Assembly (NCBI GenBank): GCA_010093515.1
Contig: MU001672.1
Span: 1,353,556 to 1,417,555 of the forward strand
Origin: Lineolata rhizophorae
Lineage: Eukaryota; Ascomycota; Dothideomycetes; Lineolatales; Lineolataceae
Reading direction: 5' to 3'
DNA: 64,000 bases
The notes under the pieces: model-generated
Databases searched by the model: none
Seen by the model: the letters and a program-made list of their open reading frames with translations, nothing else
What the model was told of the DNA's origin: nothing
In this document: positions 44,641 to 56,599 of the stretch, in pieces
Layout: each line of letters begins with the position of its first letter
How positions within the stretch are numbered: position 1 is the stretch's first letter
Position numbers and translations under genes: made by a program

Positions 44641-47600
44641 GTTTGTGGAGTTTTGGACGGATGGTTTTGCCGTTGTTGACGAGGTCGTTGACGATACACT
44701 TGCCAGACTTGATGTAAGGCACTTGTCAGTGTGGCTCGACGTACATTGTCTTTTACTTTCCAATCATCTCCCATTCGGAATTGTGGTGGTTTGTAGTTAG
44801 TATATTTGGAAGATCAAAAACTTCCGGTACAAACATGGTTGACTTAGCTACTCGCAATCAATTCAATCTGCAGTCCGGCAATCTTGAAATACCCTTCAGA
44901 TTCACTACGCTCCCTGTAAAGGTGTCTCATCTAACGATTTCGGAGAGAAAATTATACTCCCACATGGTTTAGACAAGACCGTAGTCTACACCAACTTATA
45001 TCGAACGTCAGTGAGTATACAACGAGCATTTATCAAACTGAGTTATATTATAGTAAGGTGCAGACAAATGTATAGCTCCGTCTACGAACTATTTAGTTGT
45101 AGAGCAAACCCGGAACCCGGCCATGCACTGTATTCTCACTCAACACGCTCGATAATTTAGAACAATCGGATTTGACCTCTCACTGACTTAGATTCCTCTT
45201 CAAAAAATGGATTGTTCTCCTCGTTTTGGACGTCCTATTGGTAGTAGTAATCCACTCACCAGTACAGACACAAGGAAGTGAACCACCACACGCTAGCCTA
45301 ACAAGGAAATTTCTCAACCAGTCTCCTCGCAGACAACACATACATGCATGCATAGATACGGCCCGCATAGCTCTCAAGATTGCAAGCAATAGTTGGTCGG
45401 CCAAATATTCTCAAAAAAGAGATATTGCCGCGGCGGTGGCGCACACACGATGCGGAGTGGCCGCCCCCCAGCCATCCATGTTTCCGTTTTCAACCGCGGA
45501 ACCCGGAAACATGAGGTATAAGAGAGCCAGGACGACAATAAAATTGAGCTGACGAAATGGCGATTGTCGCTTTCCTCGCGGCGTTTTCCTACCGGCAAAC
45601 CCCAGGTCCGCGTTGCGTTACTGCAGCCGCCCGATAAGCCGTTCAAGGCTGCTTTTTTTTTCTTGTCCGCGCATGTGCGTGCGCACTTCTCGTCACCCAT
45701 CCGCCCGTCATTTGCAGCCCTGCCGCATCCCAGGGATCCGGAATCGAGACACCGATTCGCCTCCACTCAAGCGCCCATTCACGCCCCAGAGATCGATTCA
45801 AACTCGCCGTCCGTCCCGCCAACCGGCCGCTCCGTACAGCCTCCGCCCTTGCGCCTCACCACCCGCACGCCGACGCGGGCCACGCTCGCCAAACCCGCCA
45901 GGACCTCGCGGCTGGAGCGTACGCAGCTCGCCGTCGCATTCCGCGTAGCCCGTGTGTGCGTCCGCAGATACAAAACCGGGCCGCAACCTCTCCCGCCGCG
46001 ACTCCCGATAGCCAAGGCCGCGATGCCCGGCCGGCGGGCGCCAAAGCTATAGTTCCCGGGGTTGCCGCGCGCCGCTAGGCGGGCCATCACGGTCGAGGAG
46101 CTCGAGCTAAGCTAGGGGAGGAGGGGGGAGGTGGGACCGGGGAAGGCGCGCGCGGAAGGGGGCCTCGCGGACGGCTAGTCTATGCCTACGCTTGTATGTA
46201 CTACGTATGTACTCCGTACGCAGTAGCCGTCTCTTGTTCTGCTGGAGCGGGGCTAGGCTGGGCTGGGCTAGGTGGAGCTGGGAGGGGAGGTATGTACGTA
46301 CGTAGTAGTAGGCATGCGTATTAGTAGTTGTAGCAGCGCACCGAGCCAGCTCCCTCTGAGCTGCCCAAGCCGCCAGTCCTGTCGAAAGCGGCGTCTCCGG
46401 CGCGCGTCAGGCCACCGCCGGCACGGCAGTTAAGTCCGACGCCGCGTTTTTCTGTTGGGGAGCGCCGTGCGCGCGACGCGAGGCGCGCTGTTCGTGTGAT
46501 GGGGGAAAAGGCTCGCCTTTCGACTTGCCGGTGTAGATACGGGGAGCTGGCTAGTGTGCGCGGCTACTAGCTCTCTCGCGGTACATACGCGGAGCTTTAG
46601 CACGGGGGGGTTGGAGGGGGTGGGGGTTGCCAGCCCGACAGGTGTGGGTGTGGTCAAAAAAGTGTGATTTATGCAAGGCTCTTTTGGTGCTCGGGATGCC
46701 CGGCCTTACGTAGATGAATTTAGGGCCGTGAGGGGGAAAGGAAATTGGTAATCTCCTCGCCGCAACGTGGGCTGCCGCAGGGCGTTATCGATGGGGGGGA
46801 ACAAGATTGATGCGTCCGCCGGGCGCTCGCGTATCGCGAGTGAAAAGACTGCAGATTTGCGGCGAGGGGGCAACTGAGATGCCGCGCAGCTGCCAGCCTT
46901 ATTCGACACATATCGCTACGATGCAAAAGACGCCCGAGCACCAAAGAAAGTCATCGGAAGCGGTGAGACAGACAAGTCATTAATTATTAAAAAGCCATAC
47001 TATCGACCAAATATTTGCTCGAAAGGGACAGAAAGAGTATTGCCGTCTCCAACACAAGGCTGTCCCCGACACCGCCCGTCGTGCGCATTGTTGTTCCCCA
47101 CCCGCATTAAGCAAAAAAAAAAAGGACCTCGGCCGACCAATCACCCCGCTCCATCAATGCAAGGGCCCTGCTAAGCGCCCGCACTAGCGACCAAAAGTCT
47201 CGCTTCCGGGCCGACGCCCGCCCGCCTCTCGCGAGCGGCGGCAAGGCTCCACAAAAAAGCCCGCGACCCTTTCCCGCCCGCGTCTCCGCTCTCCCCCATC
47301 CCAGCAAGCCCTCCCGTCCCATCTCGGCTCCCCCCGGTCGAGTCCAACCAACCGCCCAGCCCCCTCCACCTCCACAAGCCGGCTCCCGCAAAGGACGCGA
47401 CGACGCGGTTGGACGTGTTCGAACGCGGGACGTTCTCGAAAGCCCGCCCGCTCCGCAGCGCGCTGTGTTTCGCCCGTGCATCTGCATAACCGCGCCGCGA
47501 CATGCAGAGCGGAGGGAACGAGGCGGCAAAGCACGGGCGAGAGCGCCATCTGCCTCGGACGTTAGATTGGAGCGAGGCATCTCTCGCGCTCGGGAACTGC

Positions 47601-48499
47601 TCGCTCGAGCCGCCGGCCCAGATCGCGGCGATCTGGTCGTCCAGACCGCGAGACCCTCGCCGTCTTCTCTCCCCGTTGTCTCACTCGCGTCTCCGAATCG
47701 ATGTGAAGTGATCGGCGCCATTGCCGCCCGAAGCGAGGCGGGGGCGGCGACGATGGTGGTGAACCGGAGCAGTCTTACCGCCCGTTCGTGTGTGATGGAT
47801 GATGTGCCGGGAGGCCGCCGGCGGCGACGCGCCTTTGAGCGTCGTCGCTCGATCGCGGCGCCTCCCCGCAGGAGCGAGGCGCTCGCCGAGAAACTCTGGC
47901 GGCGGCGGCGGCGCGGCGGCTGCTCAACCCGGGGATGCGTCCGCACTGGACCAAGGCACCGCTGCCGTCACGACGGGAGGATGTGTGCGGTTGTCGGTCC
48001 GGAGGTGCAAGGCGGGAAGCGTGCATCCGGGTTGGGCGGGCACAAGGGTGAAGGGGTGAAGAAGCGACGGGTGAGACCTGACTAATCGGATCGCGTGACG
48101 GCGGGCCGTGATTGGTCGAGGCTTGTATCGATAGCGTCGCGGCTGTTTTATCGATCTTCCCGCCGGGGCTCCTCACCCGAAGCCGGACGCCCATGTGGGT
48201 CCCCACCCGGCGAACAGGATTCTCCGCCGCCCGGCACGTGGGGACCGGTCCCGCACTCCGCGTTCCGGGAGCTGGCCTTCCGGCTGTTGGTCGGCGCGCG
48301 GAGTGTTTCGCGGTCGCGCGCGTTTGGTGTCCGTTTCGTGACCCGGTTGGCTTCCCACGTTCAGCTGGTTTTGACTGGATGCTCGTTAGCCGACCGCAAT
48401 GTGACGAGAGTTGTTTTCGGACGGCTCGACTCACCAGTTGACAAGAATAGAGTTAAATCGCTCCCTATGCAAACGCAAGGGGAGGCAGGTGCTGAGGTC

Positions 48500-49021
48500 T
48501 CACTCTTGCGGCGCCTCGGGCGACTCGGCGATGGGCGTCATGGGCTTCGAGGTGCGGCGCTGCTTGCGTTGCGAGCTGCGGCGGCGTTGCCCGTGCTGCG
48601 ACGACTGCTTCTTGTGGGGCTTCTCGGACGCGTACAGGGGCGGGAGTGGCAGTGCAGTCGTGGTTGTGGCTTGGGTGTACATGCGGGGTGGCGCAGGCGC
48701 CTCGCTTAGGAAAGGCATCTCGCCGCCCTGAGCGGAGTCGAGGTCGAGATCCCACAGGTCGGCGTCCGAAAGGTACGACGACGGCGGCGAGTTCGGTGCG
48801 TTGTGCCCGAAGGAAGGTCCGAGGGAGGTGCCGGTGGGCCAGGACGGAAATGCGCAGGCCATGCCCATCGAGGATGAGGCCGAGGACGAGGGTCGGTCGC
48901 GCGAGGTCGAGCCGACCGACGAGAATGACGAGTTTGCGGAAGAATTGGAGGAGGCCGTGCGAATGGACATGGCGGGCGTCGAGGAACTCGGCGAACCGGT
49001 CGGAGTATCCATGAAGTGCAT
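48500..49021 (-). CDS. Small Ser/Arg-rich conserved fungal protein
   Basis: Single-exon gene of 173 residues from ATG 49021 (MHFMDTPTGSPSSSTPAMSI). It has a Ser-rich N-terminus, the block RDRPSSSASSSMGMACAFPS (residues 41-60), then PSSYLSDADLWDLDLD, GGEMPFLSEAPAPP, a Lys/Arg/Ser-rich block (EKPHKKQSSQHGQRRRSSQR, about 133-152) and a C-terminal SKPMTPIAESPEAPQE. I recall this layout (MGMACAFPSWP, SYLSDADL, basic RRSS block, MTPIxESPEAP) from uncharacterised Pezizomycotina proteins. The basic RRSS and SP/TP sites suggest phosphorylation control. No enzymatic domain is visible and the function is unknown. It is the only supportable gene between 38 and 58 kb. The overlapping plus-strand frames are shadows. 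Confidence 0.7.
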   Translation of the reverse strand: MHFMDTPTGSPSSSTPAMSIRTASSNSSANSSFSSVGSTSRDRPSSSASSSMGMACAFPSWPTGTSLGPSFGHNAPNSPPSSYLSDADLWDLDLDSAQGGEMPFLSEAPAPPRMYTQATTTTALPLPPLYASEKPHKKQSSQHGQRRRSSQRKQRRTSKPMTPIAESPEAPQE

Positions 49022-51986
49022 TATTGCTGATTTTGTGCTTAAATGCGTGGAGGAAGAGCGAAGAGGAGGAGAATTAAAAAGGAAAAGAAAAAAAAAAAAA
49101 GCGTCGACGTTGTCGAGTGTTGTGGTGACGGTCGCGCTGACTTGATTTTATTGACTTGTTGACGTTCTCGAGGGGGATCCGGTTTCTAAGCGCGTCGCTC
49201 CCTGATTCGGCAGACCCGACGTAGGCGGCGGCAGTGCTTGGGTGCCGATGACTCTGGATGACTGCAGCAACGGACGGCGGACAACGGAGCGAGGCCTCGG
49301 GATTATTAAATAAATGCGTGCTGACTCCTGCTGCTTCGGTGAGGCAAAGCCAGGGCTCGCACAAAAAAAGGGAGCTCGGGTGCGAGTGTGATATATGGTG
49401 CGCGGCTTGGAGCGTGCTGTCTCAGGAGAAATAAAAGATGTATCATCTGGGGGGTTCTGGGGCCTTCCCGCGTGGCAGTGGCAGGCGGAAGGGGAATATA
49501 TGGCAGCACGGGAATGACTGGTTTGCTGGCCCCGCGCAGGCCGCCACTTCGCAAACATGTGCATTAAATGGCCAGCAAAGTGGAGGGCAAAAGCGCAGCG
49601 TAAAAAAGAAAGGGCCAGCTGCCTGATTTGCTTGGAACCCTAAAGCCCTCCCCCCCCTTCCCTGCGGCAGGCCGACCAACCCCCCCGCCCCGAATCCCTC
49701 CCGCCCACGGTTGCATGCTTTTCGTGGGCCTGCGGAACGGAGCGGTAAGACACCGCCCTTTTTTTGCTCGTGGGCCTGGCGGCGCCAGATCTGCCTCCCT
49801 CGGCCTCAGATTGGGCGGCGGCCGGCGCGCACCCCTCCGCCAGCCTGACACCGCTTCTTCCGGTCGCGACCAGTCCCGCGCCGCCGCGCAGCGAGCAGCG
49901 AGAAAAGGGCGCCGCGGCGGCCACCGCTTGCGGCTTCGCGTTCCGCCGGCCGGTTCGCCGCCCTTTGCTCTGCTTTGCTTTGCTTTGCGCGGTTGGGTGG
50001 GCGGACGGGGAAAACCCCCCCCTCCCCATCTCGTCCCTCCCGTCGCTCCGCGGGCGTCCCCACGTCCGGGCGCCCGGTCTGCCCGCACGGCGGCGCTCCG
50101 CCAGCCCCGTCTTGCCCCGGTGCCTAAAGTCGAGTTTAATCGGCGCCGCCAAGCGCCGGGGGGCCAACCGCGCCCGTCTCCGATCCGGCAGGGCCCTCGC
50201 CGTCGGGGCAGGTACATACTTGCTTCTTGGCCCGGCGGCCATAGGCTCCCGGCGGGCGCACCGCCTTTTCCGGGGGCCAGTCGCGACGCGGAGGAGAGCG
50301 CGCGCCACGGCCGTGACCGGCCGGAAAGCCCGCCCGCTTCGTTCGCACCGCTCGCTGCCTGGCGCTGAGCTGGCCTGGAGCCCCGTGGGCTTCGTCGACG
50401 CCGTGCGCTGGCCTCGGCCTGCCTTTGTTGTTTGCCGCCGCGCTGGACGACTGAGAAGGCACCACCACCACGACCCGCCGCGCCGCCCCGGGTCCTCGTG
50501 CGAGGCTCAGCATGACTCTCATGACTTGCCTCCCGCCGCCGCGGCTTTGTTCCCACGCCGCCCCCTTCGTTTTCGCCTCAGCCGCTGCTTTTTTTGGGGC
50601 TAAGGAGCCTCGTCTTGTGCTCGCCTCTCGGTCAGAAAAAGCACAATCACATGCCCGCCTCGAGACATCCCGCGTCCCGGACGTGGGACATCACGGAGGA
50701 GGACGGCCGGAGGAAACCCCCACGGCGCGCCTCCGGAATGGCAGTCACATTTCCCCGACGCCGCGAGTCTTGGGCTGCTCCGTCCTAGGTAGCCAAGTAG
50801 CCTCAGGCTTGGCCCCGGCCATCCGCCTCCCCGCCCCCCCGCGTCCGCCATCCCAAAACGAGTTTTTCCGAAGCGGATTCGCAGAGTTACATGCTCCGGA
50901 CAGTGCCTCTTGTTTGCACCCGGCTCGCTAACTGCCCCTTCGGGCAACCGATAGGCTCTGAGGTGAGACACTCCCGGCCGATCCAAACAAACTTGACCCG
51001 TGCGAGGCTGTCAAAGCGAATGCGACGTCCCGCCAAGAGCTGCCCAAACAGGGCTGAGCAAGGGCAGGCAAGGTGTGATCATCCGCTCGCTTCGCTGTCC
51101 GCGCGCAGCAGGTTGCAGTTTGCACGCACACCGCAGGATATACAACGAAAAAGGACAACAAAGACGGACAGACATGTGGACGGCAGGAATGCGAGGCGTC
51201 CGCAAGACGGGATGCCATCTGGCAACGCCGGCCTCATCTTTTTTTTTTTTTGTTTTCCTCTTCCTTTTCTCTTTCCTTTTCGTGCGCCGAAACCCGGAAC
51301 GCCCGCCCGCGATTCCGGGGGTGCCTGGTCCGCTCTGAGAAAGGGTTTGCGAAGAGCCGATGCCGGCAAACGTCCGCGCTCGGCAGCGGCCGCGGGGCGG
51401 CGTAAACCGCGGCAAGGGCCATTTTCTTTCTTTTCGCTCCTCCACTTTCCTCGTGGCCCCTCCCGCCCAACGTGGAGGGTCGAACCGGGTCGGCAAACGG
51501 ACCCGCGGGACGCGGGCGCGCGGCTGGGCCCGGGGGTTCGCTCTCGCGTATTATGCGCTTTAAACACCAAATGAAAAAGAAATACCTACAAACTCCGCGA
51601 CCGGGGCGCCTTTCATTTCCAGGCTCGCGCTTTGTTATTGCGGGAGTCCATTAGCATAAAGGAGGAAAAAAAAAGGCTGGAAAGTGCTTTTTTATGACCT
51701 CTCGAATTCCATTATACGACGTCCCTCTTTTGCGATAGATGGAGGTGACCCTGGATTTGATTGCCCTGTCGCTTCTCGTGATCACTGGCCCCTGGACTCG
51801 TGGGTCACTCGAGAAGTCACAAAAGATTGAAAGAAGCGCGGGTGCTGCAGATGATCTCCCTGGCCGCGCCTTCGGGCCGGTACATCTTGGTCAGGACGCC
51901 TCACCCAATGTAGCCTGTACACCTGTCTTCCGGTCTGGACTGCGCAGACCCTGCATATCCCGACGTCTGGCCAAACTTGTCCACTG

Positions 51987-52000
51987 TACATACGTATGTA
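51987..52000. repeat. Palindrome TACATACGTATGTA
   Basis: Same perfect 14-bp palindrome as at 38955-38968, embedded in TGTACATACGTATGTATGTA and followed by CATACG. A related imperfect copy, CCTATGTACATACATAGG, lies at 52496-52513. Confidence 0.8.
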
Positions 52001-53735
52001 TGTACATACGCCTTTCCCGCCTCGCCCCGTACGTAGGGCGCAAACGGCCACTTGGGCGAGACGCATTCCGGCCCGCGCCAAACCCCGGAAATTCTCGAAA
52101 ACTGGGGTGCAGATGGGGGGGGAGGGGGCGCACTGCTTAGCCGGACGCTTTGGCCCGAACCGGAACGAGGGCCCAGCCCTCGCCCTTCCTCCCCCGACGT
52201 CCTTTGTGGGCAACCCCTACAAAGGTCCGTTTCTCCAACGCGCTTTCGGGAGCAACATCCCAAAGAGAGCAGCAAGGGAAACGGCCCAGGCGCGCGCTCC
52301 CACGCCCTTTCCATCCCGACAAATGTTCTAGCCTGGCCGCGGCGCGCCGGTCCCCGCGTCGCTCAGCGCCGCGGCATCCCGAAACGGCTTTCTGGAAACC
52401 CCGCAAAGCCGCGCCCGTCGCCTTTGGCGTGCCCCACGTCTCCCCGTCTCGAGCACGCGCGCCGCAGATCGCCCGCTCCACCCGCCCGCTCCCCGCCTAT
52501 GTACATACATAGGCGAGAGCGGCGCCCGCCATGTGGAGGGCTGCCGGTGGGCGCCGCGCGGTGGGGTTTCGGCGGGCGCCGAAGGATGCCTTTGTGTCGC
52601 GGACGGAGGCAGGCAGGCCGGTGGGTTCGCTCGGCTCGGGCGCTCGGTCGCTCAGGCCCAAAACTTGCTGCCTGTTCGGAGTACTAAGGAGGCTTCACCG
52701 GCAATGGATGTTGGCTGAGGTGGGCCCATTTGTGAGGGGTCCTTTGGGGGAGGGGGGGTTGCACGATGAGGCACTCGGGGGCTCCCGCGAGGTCGTCAAG
52801 AGGGTCAAAAGTGTGCGTGGGTTAGAGTTTGGCTCGCGGGGAGACATTCAAGGTGGATTGGAGAGGGTTTGCTTTGAGTATCCTTTCCACTTCGTTGGAT
52901 TCTTCCAGATGCGAAAAAAGTGTGGGGACCAGGGGCCCTTTGTGTTTCGTCTCTTCCCCCCTTCGAAGTTTGTTTTGACCCAGGAATCCGGATCGCCTTG
53001 TTTAGAGCGTTTGACCATGGCCCATGTGCATATGGGCGGAGCATTCCCATGGCTTTTTGTGTTTAGGTAGAGTATCTGCCTATTCCAGAAACTCGCCGGG
53101 AAAAGCCTAGCAGGAAGGCTCCCTTGCGCAAAGAAACTCTACTCTACCGGTATAGTGGAGCACAGGAGAAGCCTCCCCTGGCCGTTTGCCCCGTGGAGCG
53201 TTTCCCTTTCTTCCCCAGGTGGACTATCCGGGGTACGACCATTTTACCCGCGGCAGGGACCACGTAGCGCGCTTCTAGTACTGCTGCCGCACCCAGGCCG
53301 ACAAGTCTGCCCGCCCCGAAAGTTTAAAGAAGTATGTAACTTGTTTGCCGTCTTGCTGCGAGCCCAACGGTCACAGGCTGAAGTGTTTGGACCAAACGAA
53401 GTATGCCGGGCTTTGGCTTCACCCCCTTGGCACTCACCCAGTGCACTCGGGTTCGCTGCCCTCCAAGCTCTCCCGGGCAGCTCCTGTGTTTGAATGAAAC
53501 TGGCTTCTGGCCTTCGTTTGAACATCCGCATGCTACTGCAACTCCCCTCGGTCGCGGATCATCTGCAGCGTTTCCTCGCGACTTCCCGCCTGGAAACGCT
53601 CGCTTGGCAACCCAGCCCCACCGCCGCAGCCGCCACAGAAGTCGCAGAAGCCGCGGGGCGGGAAATCGATCGTGGTCAGCTGCGCCGCAGGCCCGCCGTG
53701 CACCTGCCACGGAGCGCCGTCCGCGCTCACACCTA

Positions 53736-53749
53736 CCTACATATGTAGG
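53736..53749. repeat. Palindrome CCTACATATGTAGG
   Basis: Perfect 14-bp palindrome preceded by ACCTA, another member of the TACATA-type palindrome set scattered through the gene-poor interval. Confidence 0.75.
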
Positions 53750-53855
53750 GGTACTAAGGTATAGAGATGACTTGAGCCCTTCGTCTCGTGCCCAGACACG
53801 TTCCCCATCCGTGCTGTCATGTACGTCATTCGCCGAGCGCCCCGCTGCCACATGT

Positions 53856-53876
53856 GCCGCCGCCGCCGCCGCCGCC
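53856..53876. repeat. GCC trinucleotide run
   Basis: Seven consecutive GCC units in a stretch without a supportable gene. Simple repeat. Confidence 0.85.
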
Positions 53877-55812
53877 AAGTGACATTCCGGGGGTGGGTTG
53901 CCCGGCACGTCCTTTTCGTTTCCCAACCGCCCCGCAAGCAGCCGGACGGGGTAGCTCGAGCTAGGTTGAGTCTTTGTCCAACAAGACCGAGTGAAGGTGT
54001 CTTTCGACATCTGAAAGCGAACGAGCGGAGGGCCTTTCCGTTTACAGGTGGGTTTGTTCTCGCGTGGGGCTCGCCGGTCGGCCAATCGGTCACCGTCCGC
54101 TCGCAACTGGACGAGACGAACCGCCCTGCATTACCCCATCTGGGGGAGGCCGATTGTACGGAGTACCTCGCCGGCGACTGGCTGCCCCGCAACGTCCGCC
54201 CGGCGTGACCGTGTCCTCGGTGCGCTGGCATCCCCATTCCACGGCCACCACTCGACTGCTTTGTTTGGATTTCGGCCGGCCGTTTCGGCGGAACCGCGGC
54301 TCCGTCTGCGCTTCTCCTGTCCCCTCCCCGGTCCCCGTGGCTCTGCGTTCTTGCGGCGGCGCGTTCGCGGTAGGGCATGTGGCACCGTCGCGCGAGCATG
54401 TCGCCGGCGGCGGCTGGCTGGCTGGTGGACAGGCAGGCCGACAGACAAATCCACACGAAGCCCGTGGCACCGGCTGCACCGCCCCACGGCCGCAAGAGTT
54501 TGCCGCCCGGCGAGCACGACGGGGCCCGCCGAGACCAATCCACGCGGTCTTGGCGCGAGCCCGGCGCGGGCAGGAAGTCACGATATCCAGACGAGACGGG
54601 ACATGGCTGCCAACGAAGGGCTGCGCAGGCTGGCAGCCCAACCGCGGTTGCGACGGGCGACGGGCGACGGGCGACCGAGCTCGTGCCGCGCGAGGCTGCC
54701 ACGAGCCAGTCGCTCGTCCCGGCCCACCGCGCGTGCACGCCTCCGGGCCTTTTTTTTTTTTGAGTTTGGGGCTACGGACGGGGGTGTCTCTCTCCCTTTC
54801 TCTTTCTCCCTCTCCTCGCGGGCGCCCTCGCGTCGCCGGTTGGGCGGACAACGTGCGAGACGGGCCGATTTGCTCGCTGGGCCGGCGCGGCTGCCCGCGC
54901 CACGCGCGCATGTCCAGCACTTCTCGTAGGCATCTATTCGGCTGCCTGGGTCCACGGCAGGAAAGCGTACGGGAGGCGGACAACGAGTCGATGACGAGCA
55001 CAAGCCGGACGGGCCTGATGGGCCCTCGGATTCGCGAGGCGCCGGGGGTTTGGAGAATCAGGTCATGGAAGGCGTGGCTGCGGACGTCGTAGACGCGGGT
55101 TGGTATGACTCAGAAAAGGGAACTGCGCCATCCGCCCGTGGCGCAGCAGCAGATTCGCCTCCCCCGATGTATGAACGTGTGTACATACCTGCATGCGGTA
55201 CCCTTTCCGACGTTGGAGACATCGGTGGAGGAAACGTCGGCTCCGCGAACGCCGAGGCTCCGGGGTTAATCGGGCAGACTCCAGGGAGCCGGTGGCGCCG
55301 CCGAGTCCCCGTATCGTCGTCTACTACCTACGTACGCACGGCAGGCACGGCGACGCGGTCTTCCGGCCGATGATGATGCCAAGGTCGTGTGGTTACCGCA
55401 TCATCGCGACGGAGACCAATCCAGCAACCTCGCGCCCGCGGGCAGTGCGATCCGGCTCCGGCGGAAGAGGAAGGGCGCCCATCGTACGTTTGATGCTTTG
55501 CGCCATGCACGCACCGTAGGATGCTACCCAAGGCGTGCGGTGGTGATGGCACCGAGCAGCGTCGATGGCGCCGGCGGACCCTGTCGCGCCGCTGAAGGGC
55601 CGGATGACGCCATTGCGCTGCCTCCGCCGCCGGGGCAACGGGGCCAAGCGGACGCTCCTCGCACCGGCTTCTGGCTCCGGCCGCGACGGTGTCGCCGGAA
55701 CTGTTCCGTTCGGCGTGCGCTCCGAAGGCCTAGGTATCTCGCGAGGGATCGCCGCTGCGGGATGGGCGATGCGCGCCTCGGCTGGAACATCCGGGAGGAT
55801 CTCGGGGGCCGC

Positions 55813-55842
55813 CGATGCTGATGCTGATGTTGATGCTGATGA
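55813..55842. repeat. GATGCT/GATGTT short tandem repeat
   Basis: About five six-base units (GATGCTGATGCTGATGTTGA...). Simple repeat with one variant unit. Confidence 0.8.
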
Positions 55843-56599
55843 TTATAGATCAGACCGCAGCGCGGTAGGGCTGGGTTGTCCTTCGTTTCTGCATGCATGA
55901 CGCAGCGGCCATGTCCGGTTGACCTCATGATTGCCCGTGGGATCACTCCCGCCGCCGCCGGCTTCTATTTCGGAATCGAACGGGAGAGCAAGCCGTCGGA
56001 CTTTGGTCCGTGATGAAATGAGTCGAGCGTCCCAGGTGCCCTGCTCCGACCCCGACGGCCCTTGCTCCGGCACACACCTTGGCACTACATAGTTAAGAGG
56101 TACGTACCTCGCACTCCGCCGACGGAGCACAACCGGGCGTACGGTGTTTCCAACACCACGCCGCGGCCTGTGCGGCCTGTGTCGCACGCAATCCCCCGGG
56201 TTGATTGGGCCCAAGCCGCCGCTTCGACCCAGAAAGCCGAGAGCATGAACTCGCTCTCGAGCCTTGGTACGACGGATATACGAATCCAATCGCACGAACG
56301 ATCCCCCGGTGCGCGTACATGTCAGACTTCATGCAAAAAAGCAGGGCCGAACAGGACCCGATCAGGGAACAAAGAGCCCCCTCGTTCTCCTCCATCTGGA
56401 GCTACCTTCTCGAGATAGATTGCAGCTCCGATCACATGCGGTGAGCGCCGGCCATGCGTTGACCACAGCGCCAACTTGATGCCGTGCTTGTGCGTCCGTC
56501 GGCGACCCCCCCAAACCACGTTGCAACTTCTGCCCCTCAAAGCGATACCCCTGTGCTCTACCTTGTACTCCTCTACATAGTCACTTAAACAGCGGGATC

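Larger units (their letters stand above)
38163..48499. other. 10.3-kb GC-rich gene-poor interval (first half)
   Basis: Long open frames occur in most phases on both strands (for example 38196-39149 plus, 47107-47946 minus), but they are arginine/proline/alanine-rich products of high GC. They overlap each other and show no family resemblance. The interval holds a TACATACGTATGTA palindrome (38955-38968), further TACATA-type clusters (42104-42160, 43331-43350, 46194-46303), T/A homopolymers (39134-39147, 43586-43597, 47113-47123) and C-rich to G-rich switches near 42.45 and 44.36 kb. 44.7-45.4 kb is locally AT-richer. No RNA gene was recognised. Confidence 0.55.

Noticed and set aside
44640-44780. 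Minus-strand segment reading SGKCIVNDLVNNGKTIRPKL, near a TACTAAC branch-like sequence
   Set aside because: It looks protein-like, but it is short, has a stop immediately upstream in frame, no neighbouring exon could be linked to it, and I recognise no family.
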